Shown here one piece after another: positions 1 through 7,319 of a stretch of DNA of 22,372 nt. A model generated the notes under the pieces. It ran no database searches. It was not told where the DNA came from and saw only the letters and a program-made list of their open reading frames with translations. This stretch comes from a bacterium (GTDB taxonomy: Bacteria; Zhuqueibacterota; Zhuqueibacteria; Oleimicrobiales; Geothermoviventaceae), in the NCBI GenBank assembly GCA_028275345.1, contig JAPWUV010000017.1, forward strand, positions 1 to 22,372. The letters are read 5' to 3'. The position numbers and the translations under genes are program-made. Each line of letters begins with the position of its first letter. The stretch's first letter is position 1.

Positions 1-153
1 CCCCATCCTTGCGTCGCGAGGCGTCAAGCGCTCTCGAGGACAAACAGGAAGACGGCTTGTCGGCAGGATGGACCTGGGCGGCAAAATAGAAGCAACGTGT
101 CTTCCTCCCGATGGAGGGCCAAGATCGACCACAAGCCATGTTTGGAGGACAAG

Positions 154-696
154 GTGAGAGCACTGGCCTGGGCTCTGACGTCGGCTTTCCTAGCCGCCCT
201 GCTGGGGCTTTCGTCTGGCAAACTGATGGCGCGGCCCCCTGCGGCGCAGGCGATCCGAGCGGATCGGACGGAAACCCTCCAAGCGTTCCCTCCCGCGGTG
301 CGGCGGTGGGAGGGTCTGATCCGCCAGGCGGCGGCGTCCTGCAACTTGGACCCGGCCCTGGTGGCCGCCCTGATCGCCGCGGAATCTTGCGGAGACCCCC
401 GCGCCGTCTCGCCGAAGGGTGCCATGGGGTTGCTTCAAGTGATGCCCTATCACTTCGCCGCTGGCGATGATCCTTTCGACCCGGTGGACAACCTCCGGGT
501 CGGGGTCGGGGTGTTCTGCCGTCTCTTGGGAGAGGCGAACGGAGATTTGCCCCGGGCTCTGGCCGCCTACAACGGGGGGCCGCAACTGCTGAGGCTTCCA
601 CCCGCCGCCTGGCCAGCGGAATCGAGGTTTCTGGCCGCCCGGGTCATGCGCCATCTCGAGGACGCCCGGGCCGGTCGCCCCATCCGATGCCCGTGA
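154..696 (+). CDS. Secreted SLT-domain lytic transglycosylase
   Basis: This gene encodes a peptidoglycan-cleaving lytic transglycosylase of about 180 residues, acting outside the membrane. Residues 3-20 form a hydrophobic segment typical of a signal peptide or anchor. The SLT (Slt70/VirB1-like) domain follows: the catalytic glutamate is in AAESCGDP (about E77), then GLLQVMP (about 92-98), a DNLRVGVGV stretch, and ALAAYNGGP (about 136-143). I chose the GTG at 154 because TTGGAGG lies 5 bases upstream and the hydrophobic segment then starts at once. A GTG at 97 would add 19 residues before it and has no good ribosome site. Such small enzymes often serve conjugation machines (VirB1), phage entry or sporulation. 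No other transfer gene is visible here, so the partner system is unknown. Confidence 0.88.
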   Translation: MRALAWALTSAFLAALLGLSSGKLMARPPAAQAIRADRTETLQAFPPAVRRWEGLIRQAAASCNLDPALVAALIAAESCGDPRAVSPKGAMGLLQVMPYHFAAGDDPFDPVDNLRVGVGVFCRLLGEANGDLPRALAAYNGGPQLLRLPPAAWPAESRFLAARVMRHLEDARAGRPIRCP

Positions 697-718
697 GTGA
701 AAGGAAAGGAGAAGCGCC

Positions 719-904
719 ATGATGAAGCCGACACCCCTTGTCATCCTAGCCCGCCTCCTCGCCGAGCGGCGGGGGGAGGAGCCGCCCACCTTCGGCGAGC
801 GGGAGGCGGAGGAGGTCCGAGACGCGCTCCGCCGCCTGGCCCAGCGGAGATGGTCCTCGGAATCCCGCCCGTTCCATGGCTTGAACGGCTCAGGGGCTTC
901 CTAG
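719..904 (+). CDS. Small unknown protein, first part of an overlapping or frame-split gene
   Basis: The frame starts at ATGATG after AAAGGAGAAGCGCC, a good ribosome site, 23 bases after the transglycosylase stop, so it is probably in the same operon. Residues 1 to about 45 are helical and charged and look coding (MMKPTPLVILARLLAERR, then EREAEEVRDALRRLAQR). The last 15 or so residues look like noise. The coding signal then seems to move to the -1 frame, where 850-1053 continues. Two readings fit: two overlapping genes, or one ~110-residue gene with a -1 frameshift (mutation, sequencing error or programmed) near 840-850. I do not recognise the family. Confidence 0.5.
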   Translation: MMKPTPLVILARLLAERRGEEPPTFGEREAEEVRDALRRLAQRRWSSESRPFHGLNGSGAS

Positions 905-1053
905 GCGAAGATGATGAGGCCTGGGAGATGGCCGCCAGGGAGGTGGGGCGGATCGCTCGCAAGATTGGCGCGCGGAGCTGGTCCCAGCTGTTGCCTCACC
1001 TACCAGAGGCGGAAGAATTCGCTCGCTGGATCCAGAAAGGAGGTGAAGGATGA
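850..1053 (+). CDS. Small unknown protein, second part of an overlapping or frame-split gene
   Basis: This is a 67-residue frame from the ATG at 850, overlapping the preceding frame by 55 bases. It reads as a normal acidic helical protein (PWLERLRGFLGEDDEAWEMA, then SWSQLLPHLPEAEEFARW). Its ATG has GGAG directly against it, too close for a useful ribosome site. That favours translational coupling or a frameshift from the frame starting at 719. Its TGA overlaps the ATG of the next gene (ATGA at 1050-1053), as is usual for coupled operon genes. Function unknown. Confidence 0.5.
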   Translation: MVLGIPPVPWLERLRGFLGEDDEAWEMAAREVGRIARKIGARSWSQLLPHLPEAEEFARWIQKGGEG

Positions 1054-1487
1054 GGAGGACGGCTTCCCAGAAGGGGAACGAGAAGAACGCGAACCTCGTC
1101 AGCTTTCGCGCCGATCCCAAACTGAAGGTTCTCCTGCTGGAGCTGAGGCGGGGGGACGAGAGCCTCGGGCTCCTCGCGAAGGACCTGCTCGAGCTCCTGC
1201 TCGCCCTGCTGGAGGCAGGCAAGCGGGAGATGGAGAGGAGGGCGAAGCTCTCTCCGGAGGAGATGCGCTGGATCCTGCAGACGATAGACGACATCCCCAT
1301 CGGACCCGAGACCGCCCTTCTCCTCCCCGCCGAGGCCGCGCGGCGGCTTTCGTCGGACCCGAAGGGGCAAGCCCTGGCCAAGAAACTTCGTAACCTGTCC
1401 CCCGCGGGCGCGGCGGCGCTGGCCGTCGAGCTTCTGCGGATGCGGAAGGAGAGCGCAGGGCGAGCTGAGGGGAACGCGCGCGCCTGA
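1050..1487 (+). CDS. Helical protein with a ribbon-helix-helix-like N-terminus (family E)
   Basis: A 145-residue protein whose start overlaps the previous stop (ATGA) and has GGAGGTGAAGG just upstream. Residues 13-35 (NLVSFRADPKLKVLLLELRR) have the strand-then-helix pattern of CopG/Arc ribbon-helix-helix DNA-binding proteins, but this is a pattern match only. A strongly amphipathic Leu-rich stretch follows (ESLGLLAKDLLELLLALLEA), then charged helices. The section from ESLGLLAK to KLSPEEM resembles most of the 56-residue protein at 15060-15230 (ESLGLTAK ... FSREGI), so I group them as family E. Last gene of the leftmost operon. Possibly a regulator; function unproven. Confidence 0.7.
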   Translation: MRRTASQKGNEKNANLVSFRADPKLKVLLLELRRGDESLGLLAKDLLELLLALLEAGKREMERRAKLSPEEMRWILQTIDDIPIGPETALLLPAEAARRLSSDPKGQALAKKLRNLSPAGAAALAVELLRMRKESAGRAEGNARA

Positions 1488-1515
1488 CATCAAAGCCCTT
1501 GACATCAGGGCCCTT
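1485..1515. repeat. 15-base tandem direct repeat
   Basis: TGACATCARRGCCCTT occurs twice with a 15-base period (1485-1500 and 1500-1515). The first copy begins with the stop codon of the preceding gene. It may be a slippage product or a small protein-binding site. Confidence 0.5.
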
Positions 1516-1566
1516 GAAGGCAGACAGGAACAGCTGGGCAATCCCAGCCCGCAGGCTTCCCACCCA

Positions 1567-1586
1567 CACGGCGCGCTCGCGCCGTG
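1567..1586. terminator. Hairpin between convergent genes
   Basis: CACGGCGCG and CGCGCCGTG form a perfect 9-bp stem with a 2-base loop, between the plus-strand gene ending at 1487 and the minus-strand gene ending at 1639. There is no T-tract on either side, so it may be a weak or factor-dependent bidirectional terminator. Confidence 0.45.
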
Positions 1587-1638
1587 GCTGGGGATGTCCA
1601 CTCTTTCACGGGGTGCCTGCGGGCTCCTTCTCGCGGCG

Positions 1639-2106
1639 TCACTGGTCCACGACGGCGTAGCGAATCACCAAGGTGGGGCTGGCCCGTCCCAGCTCCCGCA
1701 GATGGCCCAGCCACCATCGGGCCTCAAAGCGGCCAGGAGCGGACTGCGAACGCCTGAGCCAAACGCTTCCGCCCGTGAGGAGGTCCGAATCCAGACTCTC
1801 CGCGGTGTAGGCCACGAAGTAAAGCGGCCTCCCCGCCAGGCCTGGGTCGTCCGTTTCGAAGGCCAGCGACACTTCCCCGCCCTTGGTGATCCACGCGGTA
1901 GCAATCAGGCGATGGTCATTGCTACGATTGGAAACGCCCAGCGGCTCTCCAGACGGTGGCCAGGGAACCACCAAACTCCCCATGGAGAGCAAGGAGACTC
2001 CATGGCACTGGGAAAGATACTCGCGAAGCAACTTCTCGGTCGGGAAGCGGACCAGGGCCTCTCGAATTTCCTCCCAAGTCAGGCCAGCGGCCTCCGCTTT
2101 GCCCAT
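1639..2106 (-). CDS. Small beta-rich protein, family A (long form)
   Basis: A 155-residue protein with ribosome site GGGAGGACGTTCCC before the ATG. Residues 1-35 are helical (LTWEEIREALVRFPTEKL). The rest alternates like a beta sandwich: NDHRLIATAWI, GGEVSLAFETDDPGLAGRPL, YFVAYTAESLDS, and a terminal strand LVIRYAVVDQ. The pattern RLIA...(V/M)xLxFxTxDPxLA...YF...(I/F)xFAVxD is shared with the genes at 2161, 2529, 3164 and 11480. It is closest in layout to the 11480 gene, which has the same helical N-terminus and the SVGILLARWPSPGEAL-like segment. I do not recognise a named family. Last gene of the minus-strand family A cluster. Confidence 0.75.
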   Translation of the reverse strand: MGKAEAAGLTWEEIREALVRFPTEKLLREYLSQCHGVSLLSMGSLVVPWPPSGEPLGVSNRSNDHRLIATAWITKGGEVSLAFETDDPGLAGRPLYFVAYTAESLDSDLLTGGSVWLRRSQSAPGRFEARWWLGHLRELGRASPTLVIRYAVVDQ

Positions 2107-2160
2107 GGGAACGTCCTCCCTTGCTGATTTGGCAAAAGGGAAGGAACGGGCTGAGGCCCC

Positions 2161-2514
2161 TCACCACCCCGGCGAAAAGATCTCGGGGTCCACGACGCTG
2201 AAGCTGATCCTCAAGATTGACCCTTTCAGCGCCTGCAGGGGGCCCAGCGGAATGGCCTCGCCCATCGGGACATGCCAGGCCATGAGGGGCTCCCAATCCT
2301 TGTTTTCCGCCTCCCCACCCGGCTCCCACTTCGTCATGAAGGACGTAAAGAGAACCATCCGCTTGGCCAGCTCCGTGTTGTCGGTTTCGAAGGTCAGCTG
2401 AACTTCTTCGTTCTCGGCAACTTCTATGGCGGCAGTCAGGCGGAGGTTTTCGTCGCGGAAGGAAACGCGCTCCCCAGGCGACGGGCAAGACACCATCCAA
2501 ACCTTCGCGGGCAT
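2161..2514 (-). CDS. Small beta-rich protein, family A (short form)
   Basis: A 117-residue protein. I chose the ATG at 2514 because GGGAGG lies 8 bases upstream; a GTG at 2532 would place that ribosome site inside the gene. It lacks the helical N-terminus of the 1639 gene and starts near the beta part: NLRLTAAIEV, EEVQLTFETDNTELAKRM, VLFTSFMTKWE, ILRISFSVVD. Its ribosome site overlaps the end of the 2529 gene, so the two are probably co-transcribed and perhaps coupled. Family A member of unknown function, with no signal peptide or membrane segment. Confidence 0.75.
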   Translation of the reverse strand: MPAKVWMVSCPSPGERVSFRDENLRLTAAIEVAENEEVQLTFETDNTELAKRMVLFTSFMTKWEPGGEAENKDWEPLMAWHVPMGEAIPLGPLQALKGSILRISFSVVDPEIFSPGW

Positions 2515-2528
2515 GATCGCATCCTCCC

Positions 2529-2921
2529 TCACCGATCCAAGACGGCGAAGCGGACGAAGAGTACGTCGTCTTGCTTCGGCGACTCAATCTGGCATGCGCC
2601 CTCCCGCGGCGACAGCTTGACCTCTCCCTCCGTGAAGGGGACAGGCTCGGCGGCCTCGTCGGAGAGAACGCGCACATCGAAGCGCACGGTGGCGTTCTCC
2701 AGCGCCGGATCCTCGGTGTGGAAGATGATCCGCATCTTTCCATCGGTCCTGATGATCAGGTTGGCGATCAGCCGCCCGTCAGCACTGTTCGCCGCGACAG
2801 TGCGCGGGCAATCAAGTGTGAAGTAAGAGAAGGTCATCTCTCCAGCAGACCGCACAGGTCCCCAAATCTGGGACAGGGTCTCTTGGAGAGGGGGAACCGG
2901 CATGGGATGCAACTTGCTCAT
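2529..2921 (-). CDS. Small beta-rich protein, family A, near-duplicate of the next gene upstream
   Basis: A 130-residue protein with AAAGGAGGTGCACC before the ATG. Residues from PLQETLSQIWGPVRSAGEM to EDPALENATV are identical to the gene at 3164-3598, reflecting 200 identical bases. After that point the two diverge fully (VRVLSDEAAEPVPFTEGEVK here). It ends with LFVRFAVLDR, the family A terminal strand. Sharp change from identity to divergence inside the gene points to gene conversion or recent duplication with replaced ends. Function unknown. Confidence 0.78.
   Translation of the reverse strand: MSKLHPMPVPPLQETLSQIWGPVRSAGEMTFSYFTLDCPRTVAANSADGRLIANLIIRTDGKMRIIFHTEDPALENATVRFDVRVLSDEAAEPVPFTEGEVKLSPREGACQIESPKQDDVLFVRFAVLDR
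2689..2888. repeat. 200-bp exact repeat, copy 1
   Basis: I read this stretch as identical, base for base, to 3333-3532. It lies inside the coding region of the 2529 gene. The offset between copies is 644 bases. Confidence 0.9.
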
Positions 2922-3163
2922 GGTGCACCTCCTTTTGGATTTGGGATTTGGGCCGGCGGCCAACGCGCCGGGGAGATGGCGCAACCCCCATGTCGAGTGT
3001 CGAGGTGCGGTCTGAGCAACCCGGTACCGTGGCCGCCTCACGGTGGGATTTTAGCTAGAAATCGCTTCCTCCCCGCGGTACCTCAGCCGCGAGGCTTGCG
3101 TTTTGACCCTTGCTTCGCGGGGGCTGAATTGCCAGCAGTTAGCAATCCTCATGGCTTCCATCC
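2922..3163. promoter_or_regulatory. Intergenic spacer, partly duplicated upstream region
   Basis: This 242-base gap lies between two minus-strand family A genes. It shares diverged blocks with the region upstream of the 3164 gene: GATTTGGGCC near 2945 and 3627, and CTGAGCAACCNGGTACC at 3012-3028 and 3691-3707. The duplication that made the two genes therefore included about 140 bases of leader. I see no convincing -35/-10 pair. A 33-codon minus frame (3051-3152) is too weak to call. Confidence 0.4.
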
Positions 3164-3598
3164 TCACTGATCCAAGACAGCGAAGCGGATGCTGAGCTTG
3201 TCGCCTTGCTTCAGCTCCCGCAGGGGAACGATTGGGCAATGCCCCTGCCGCGGCGACAAATTTGCCATCCCCCCCGCGATGGGGACTGGATTAGTGGTAC
3301 CAGGCTCGAGAATGCGCACATCGAAGCAAACAGTGGCGTTCTCCAGCGCCGGATCCTCGGTGTGGAAGATGATCCGCATCTTTCCATCGGTCCTGATGAT
3401 CAGGTTGGCGATCAGCCGCCCGTCAGCACTGTTCGCCGCGACAGTGCGCGGGCAATCAAGTGTGAAGTAAGAGAAGGTCATCTCTCCAGCAGACCGCACA
3501 GGTCCCCAAATCTGGGACAGGGTCTCTTGGAGCGATGACGACGGCGAGAAATACCCCGAGCCTGTCTGGATTCCAGGAGAGCGATATGGCCTGCTCAT
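3164..3598 (-). CDS. Small beta-rich protein, family A, near-duplicate of the next gene downstream
   Basis: A 144-residue protein with AAAGGAGGCGCGCC before the ATG at 3598. The N-terminus MSRPYRSPGIQTGSGYF is unique. The middle is identical to the 2529 gene, and the C-terminal third (VRILEPGTTNPVPIAGGMAN to LSIRFAVLDQ) is again different although the fold signature is kept. First gene of the four-gene family A cluster, diverging from the plus-strand operon that starts at 3756, so promoters for both directions should lie in 3599-3755. Confidence 0.78.
   Translation of the reverse strand: MSRPYRSPGIQTGSGYFSPSSSLQETLSQIWGPVRSAGEMTFSYFTLDCPRTVAANSADGRLIANLIIRTDGKMRIIFHTEDPALENATVCFDVRILEPGTTNPVPIAGGMANLSPRQGHCPIVPLRELKQGDKLSIRFAVLDQ
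3333..3532. repeat. 200-bp exact repeat, copy 2
   Basis: Identical to 2689-2888 as read by eye. It lies within the 3164 gene. Flanking sequence is related but clearly diverged. Confidence 0.9.
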
Positions 3599-3755
3599 GG
3601 CGCGCCTCCTTTGATTCGAGTTTTCGGATTTGGGCCAGCGGCCAGCGCGCTGGGCGGCGGCGAAACAAACCGCCCGCGCCGGTGTGCAATCTGAGCAACC
3701 TGGTACCATGTCAGTAGAATCTTAGCCTGGGATTGCCACCCGCCTGGAGGCAGAG

Positions 3756-4376
3756 ATGGGAAATCATGTCGTAGGCCAGCTCGTCGAAGATCAACTCGTC
3801 CGTCTGTCCGATGTCCTGCTCGAGCCCCTCCCCCGCGGCATGCCCCTGGTGGACGCGAAGATGCGGATGGAGCTCCTCCAGATGCGGGAGGAGCAACTGA
3901 TGTTCTGGACCGCCGGGGCTCTGGCAGACGTTCGCCCGCAACGCATCCATCTTCCGCCCTTCGCCAAGGCCGCCTTGGAAGGCTGGATGTCGTGGATTGC
4001 CGGGAGGTCCATCCAGGCGAATCCCGACGTCTACGCCGTGGGAAGGACGATAGTCGTCAAATACGTGGCTCCGGAATGCCCCGTCGTCACCATCGCTCTC
4101 CCCGCCCTCGCCGTCCCTGCCTTCCGCGATGCCATCGTTGGGATCCTCCAAGACGACTGGCGTGAAGGATATTCGGGGATATTGGCCTACCGCAGCAAGG
4201 TCGACAGGGCCATCCGGGCCGCCATCGGCGCCGCCCAGAACCGCCTGACCGCGGAGGAGGTCGCCTTTCAGATCCTCGGCCTCGTCCACCGCCTGTCGGA
4301 TCCCTCCGGGGAGCGATGGTGGAAATTGGTGGAGGAGGCGGCATCTGGGCAGGGAGGGTGGGCTTTGGCATCTTGA
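3756..4376 (+). CDS. Unknown 206-residue protein, first gene of the ATPase operon
   Basis: The frame starts at ATG 3756 with GGAGGCAGAG just before it. The protein is soluble, mixed alpha/beta, with no signal peptide. Visible parts are a helical N-terminus (HVVGQLVEDQLVRLSDVLLE), a central hydrophobic strand region (DVYAVGRTIVVKYVAP, VVTIALPALAVPAF) and a helical C-terminus (RLTAEEVAFQILGLVHRLSD). I do not recognise it. The next gene starts 27 bases downstream and the ATPase follows after 16 more, so the three look co-transcribed. Confidence 0.72.
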   Translation: MGNHVVGQLVEDQLVRLSDVLLEPLPRGMPLVDAKMRMELLQMREEQLMFWTAGALADVRPQRIHLPPFAKAALEGWMSWIAGRSIQANPDVYAVGRTIVVKYVAPECPVVTIALPALAVPAFRDAIVGILQDDWREGYSGILAYRSKVDRAIRAAIGAAQNRLTAEEVAFQILGLVHRLSDPSGERWWKLVEEAASGQGGWALAS

Positions 4377-4402
4377 CTTCGTTCGCTGGAAAGGAGGTCG
4401 AG

Positions 4403-5335
4403 ATGAAGAAGCGAATCCGCTTGGTGGAGGAGGTGTCCCCCTCCGAGGTGATCCCAGAGGAGGAAGCCCGCCAGACCCTCTGGAACGCCCCGCCCCCAAC
4501 GGAGGTCCGCTGGTGGGTGGACGGATCCATCTCCGAGGAGGATCTCGCGAGGGCTGGGCTCCCATACGTCTACTGGGACAGGGAGACGCTTGAGGAGTTC
4601 GACATGTTCTTCGCCCCGCCCGGGCTTCGGGTGTTCGGGGCGAACGCTCCAGAAATCCTGCGGAATCTGGGCTACGAGGTCAAGGTCGTCACAAAGGAGG
4701 AGCTGAGGAGGGCCCACGAGCGCCTGCTCGCCGAGCGGGAGCGTCAAGAGAGGGAGAGGCTGGAGCGGCAGGAGCGGCGGGCGCGACGGATGGAGCGCCT
4801 TCACGCGTTCGCCAAAGCCCACGGCCTGCTGAGGCTGAGCGACGTGGGGGACGCCTTCGACTTCTTCGACGGCCAGCCGCGCATCATCCCCTACGAGGTC
4901 TGGTACACTGGCAACACTGGTCGGCTCCACCTCGGGAGGTCGAAGGAGACAGGCCGCCTTCTCCTCGTCTTGGACTACGGGAACACTTGTCTCGCCTTCG
5001 CCGATCCAGACACCTTCGAGGCCATCTGCGAGGCCCACTGGCGAAGGCTCACGGAGAGGTTTGATCCCCACGAGGTCTACTTCTGGTGTCTGGTCAAGGA
5101 TCGCTTCTACTCCGACTGCCTGGGCGCGGAATGGGCCAAGTGGGTGGTCGAGCGAAAGGCGGACCTTCTGGAGACGCTGAGGCGGGACTATATCGTCGTG
5201 GCCCGCTCCAGCGGATGGAGCGGATACGATGCCGAGCAGGCGCGGCAGATCTGCGGGGAGCTGGGGATTGAAACGCGGATCAGCGCCAGGCACCACGGAG
5301 TGTTCCGCAAGGACCTCCTGCCCAGGGATCTGTGA
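4403..5335 (+). CDS. Unknown 310-residue protein with a central coiled coil
   Basis: I chose the ATG at 4403 because AAAGGAGGTCGAG precedes it; an upstream start would overlap the previous gene. Residues 1-95 form an acidic mixed domain (TEVRWWVDGSISEEDLARAG, then LRVFGANAPEILRNLGYEV). Residues 97-137 are a highly charged coiled coil (AERERQERERLERQERRAR). The C-terminal ~170 residues form a globular domain with LLLVLDYGNTCLAFADPDTF, DFFDGQPRIIPYEVWY and YIVVARSSGWSGYDAEQAR, then GELGIETRISARHHGVFR. The last part resembles a nucleotide-binding or nuclease-like alpha/beta ending but I cannot assign it. It sits directly upstream of the ATPase, which suggests a shared function. Confidence 0.75.
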   Translation: MKKRIRLVEEVSPSEVIPEEEARQTLWNAPPPTEVRWWVDGSISEEDLARAGLPYVYWDRETLEEFDMFFAPPGLRVFGANAPEILRNLGYEVKVVTKEELRRAHERLLAERERQERERLERQERRARRMERLHAFAKAHGLLRLSDVGDAFDFFDGQPRIIPYEVWYTGNTGRLHLGRSKETGRLLLVLDYGNTCLAFADPDTFEAICEAHWRRLTERFDPHEVYFWCLVKDRFYSDCLGAEWAKWVVERKADLLETLRRDYIVVARSSGWSGYDAEQARQICGELGIETRISARHHGVFRKDLLPRDL

Positions 5336-5350
5336 TGCGGAGGGAGCGCA

Positions 5351-6718
5351 ATGGTGTCCAATCGCGGGTGGCCGCGCATCGAAATCAAAAACTTCGGCCC
5401 AATCGTCTCAGGATCCTTCGAGTTGCGCCCCCTGACGCTCTTCCTCGGGCGCGACAACACGGGCAAGTCATGCGCCGCCGCGCTGGCGCATTCCATCGTT
5501 CGGGCGGTGCGCAACGGGATCCTTCCCCCACGGGCTCTGGAGGAGGGGGCGGGCTCGCCGACGGTTCAGGAGCTGGCGGATCGGCTGTTCTCCTCCGAGC
5601 GCCTCCAGGAGGCGGTGCTCGGCCAGCTGTGGCGTAGCTTCAGCGGCGAGGACCTCAGCGGACTGATCTCCTGGTTCTCCACTGAAGGCAAGGCTCGCGT
5701 CCGCGTTCGCCACCCCAGTTCGGGGGACGAATGGATCCGCATCGAGGGCGATGGGCCTCGCTGGTCGGTTCAGGGGAAGGCCCCGAGGTTGCCCGATTGG
5801 GAGGGGCGGCAGAGGATCGCGGGGGTTTCCGCGGACGAGTTGCGGCGGATCCACAGGCTCGTCGCGGAAGCCATGGGACTTCCAGAGGACTCCCACTACC
5901 TTCCGGCGGCGCGTTTGGGGGCGTTGCAGGGATGGCGCGCCCTGGCCGCCGAGACCGCGCGACGGGCCTCCCGCTGGGCCGGCGTTGAGGAGGGCCGCGC
6001 GCTGGAGTTGCCTGGCCTCATCGGGGAGTTCCTAGAGGATCTCATCCGCGCCTCCAAAGGCCTGGGACGGCCTCAAGGGGGCGAAAGCGCCTCTCCTTTC
6101 CAGAGCGCCCTGGAGGTGCTGGAGAGGGACCTCCTGGGAGGCGCAGTGGATTTCTCCCATCCAGAGGGGTCTCCCGTCCCCGAGATCGTTTACCGAGCCT
6201 GGGCGAAGCGGAGGAGGCTCGATGTCCCGATATGGCGCGCCTCTTCCATGGCCGAGGAGCTCGCCCCCTTGGTCCTCTGGATCAAGCATCTGCTCAATCC
6301 GAGGGAGATGCTGGTCATCGAGGAGCCCGAGGCCCATCTGCACCCGGAGAGCCAGCGTCGGGTCGCCCGGGCCTTGGTGCGGCTGGTGCGGGCCGGCGTG
6401 ACGGTCCTCTGCATCACTCACAGTCCTCTGATCGTCCATCAGGTCAGCAATCACATCCTGGCCTCCCAAGCGGACCCCGCGCGCCGGGAGGAGGTGGGGT
6501 TCGCCGAAGAGGACCTCCTCCGCGAGGAGGAGGTGGGGGCCTACCTGTTCCAGATGCGGAGGGATGGGCGCGGAAGCGAGATCCAGACCCTCCGCATCGA
6601 GCTGGGCTTCGGCATCCCGGAGGACGAGTTCGTGAAGGTCGCCGAGGAGATCGGTGTGGAAACCTATCGCCTGACTGGTCCCCTGACCATGGAGCTGGGA
6701 GAAGAATGGGAGGCCTGA
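5351..6718 (+). CDS. OLD/AAA15-like ABC-class ATPase
   Basis: A 455-residue ATPase with GGAGGGAGCGCA before the ATG. The N-terminus IEIKNFGPI...FELRPLTLFLG leads into the Walker A motif GRDNTGKS (33-40), typical of RecF/OLD/AAA15 proteins, which bind ATP and usually act on DNA or as sensors. Walker B with D-loop-like sequence is MLVIEEPEAHLHPE (320-333) and the switch histidine is in ITHSP (355-359). The middle (about 60-300) is helical and variable. No TOPRIM nuclease domain is visible at the C-terminus (SEIQTLRIELGFGIPEDEF then a short tail), unlike true OLD nucleases. Such ATPases are common in defence and toxin-antitoxin-like pairs (PARIS, retron, Septu types), so the two upstream genes are candidate partners. 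That pairing is inference. Confidence 0.85.
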   Translation: MVSNRGWPRIEIKNFGPIVSGSFELRPLTLFLGRDNTGKSCAAALAHSIVRAVRNGILPPRALEEGAGSPTVQELADRLFSSERLQEAVLGQLWRSFSGEDLSGLISWFSTEGKARVRVRHPSSGDEWIRIEGDGPRWSVQGKAPRLPDWEGRQRIAGVSADELRRIHRLVAEAMGLPEDSHYLPAARLGALQGWRALAAETARRASRWAGVEEGRALELPGLIGEFLEDLIRASKGLGRPQGGESASPFQSALEVLERDLLGGAVDFSHPEGSPVPEIVYRAWAKRRRLDVPIWRASSMAEELAPLVLWIKHLLNPREMLVIEEPEAHLHPESQRRVARALVRLVRAGVTVLCITHSPLIVHQVSNHILASQADPARREEVGFAEEDLLREEEVGAYLFQMRRDGRGSEIQTLRIELGFGIPEDEFVKVAEEIGVETYRLTGPLTMELGEEWEA

Positions 6719-6738
6719 TCTCCTGCCCGGAATCCAGA

Positions 6739-6774
6739 GGACGCGGCGGGGTCTGAAGGGGCCCCGCCGCGTCC
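6739..6774. terminator. Strong GC hairpin between convergent genes
   Basis: GGACGCGGCGGGG and CCCCGCCGCGTCC form a perfect 13-bp stem with a 10-base loop. It sits 20 bases after the ATPase stop and 2 bases before the end of the convergent minus-strand gene. There is no T-tract, so it may work as a bidirectional barrier. Confidence 0.6.
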
Positions 6775-6776
6775 GC

Positions 6777-7229
6777 TCATCCGCTCCCTTCTTCGGATTG
6801 GGCATCACACTGCAAGCCCAGCGCCCTGTAGATCTCGCGCGCGAGGCACCAGCCCCCGTGCCGCGGGATGCAAGCCACAACTTTCCACTTCACTTGCTGA
6901 TAGTCCAAGTCGTCCCACTGGTCGCGCGGCAGTTTCATGTAGCGAGCCACGCCATACGTCAAGTAGCGGGCCAATTCGGCGGGGCCGCTGCCACCATATC
7001 CCCACTCGAAGCCATTCGGGCTGTGTCGGGCATGGTTCGGATCGAAGCAGATCTCCACGACGCGACCCTCCGCCTTGTCGGACCAGTCGAGCAAGAACAC
7101 GTGGGGGTTGCCTTTTTCGTCCCGCTGAAAGAGCAGGAAATCCTGGGGAGCGATGGGCGAGACGTCGGGAGGGATGTCCCTCTGTTCTTCTCCCTCGAAG
7201 AGGCCTCGGCGAATCTGTCCCTTGCGCAT
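6777..7229 (-). CDS. DUF6166-like protein
   Basis: A 150-residue protein; the ATG at 7229 has GGAGGCTGGC before it. The segment SPNGFEWGYGGSGPAELARY is the hallmark I associate with DUF6166 proteins of phages, plasmids and mobile islands (GFEWGYGGSGPA...LA). As in that family it is followed by a Y-x(n)-Q-x-VKW-x-V strand (YQQVKWKVVA) and a C-terminal GW...I..AL segment. The N-terminal part has LLFQRDEKGNPHVFLLDWSD and GRVVEICFD. No catalytic function is established for the family to my knowledge. Last gene of the minus-strand cluster that contains three family B genes. Confidence 0.7.
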   Translation of the reverse strand: MRKGQIRRGLFEGEEQRDIPPDVSPIAPQDFLLFQRDEKGNPHVFLLDWSDKAEGRVVEICFDPNHARHSPNGFEWGYGGSGPAELARYLTYGVARYMKLPRDQWDDLDYQQVKWKVVACIPRHGGWCLAREIYRALGLQCDAQSEEGSG

Positions 7230-7319
7230 GCCAGCCTCCGTTGTTGGTGTTTCCCGAGGACAGCCCACAGGTCAGCGGCCTTCCGCGCCATCCCATGAGG
7301 GTGAGGCCACGGAGTGGCG

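Noticed and set aside
24-425. Minus-strand frame opposite the lytic transglycosylase
   Set aside because: Low-complexity Arg/Ala/Ser composition; it is the antisense of a clear enzyme gene.
3051-3152. 33-codon minus frame between two family A genes (starts MRIANCWQFS)
   Set aside because: Only GAGG at a long distance upstream, no relative seen, and it lies in a diverging duplicated leader.
3005-3725. GGTTGCTCAGA blocks upstream of two family A genes as a tRNA fragment
   Set aside because: No cloverleaf can be built; the blocks are explained by the tandem duplication.
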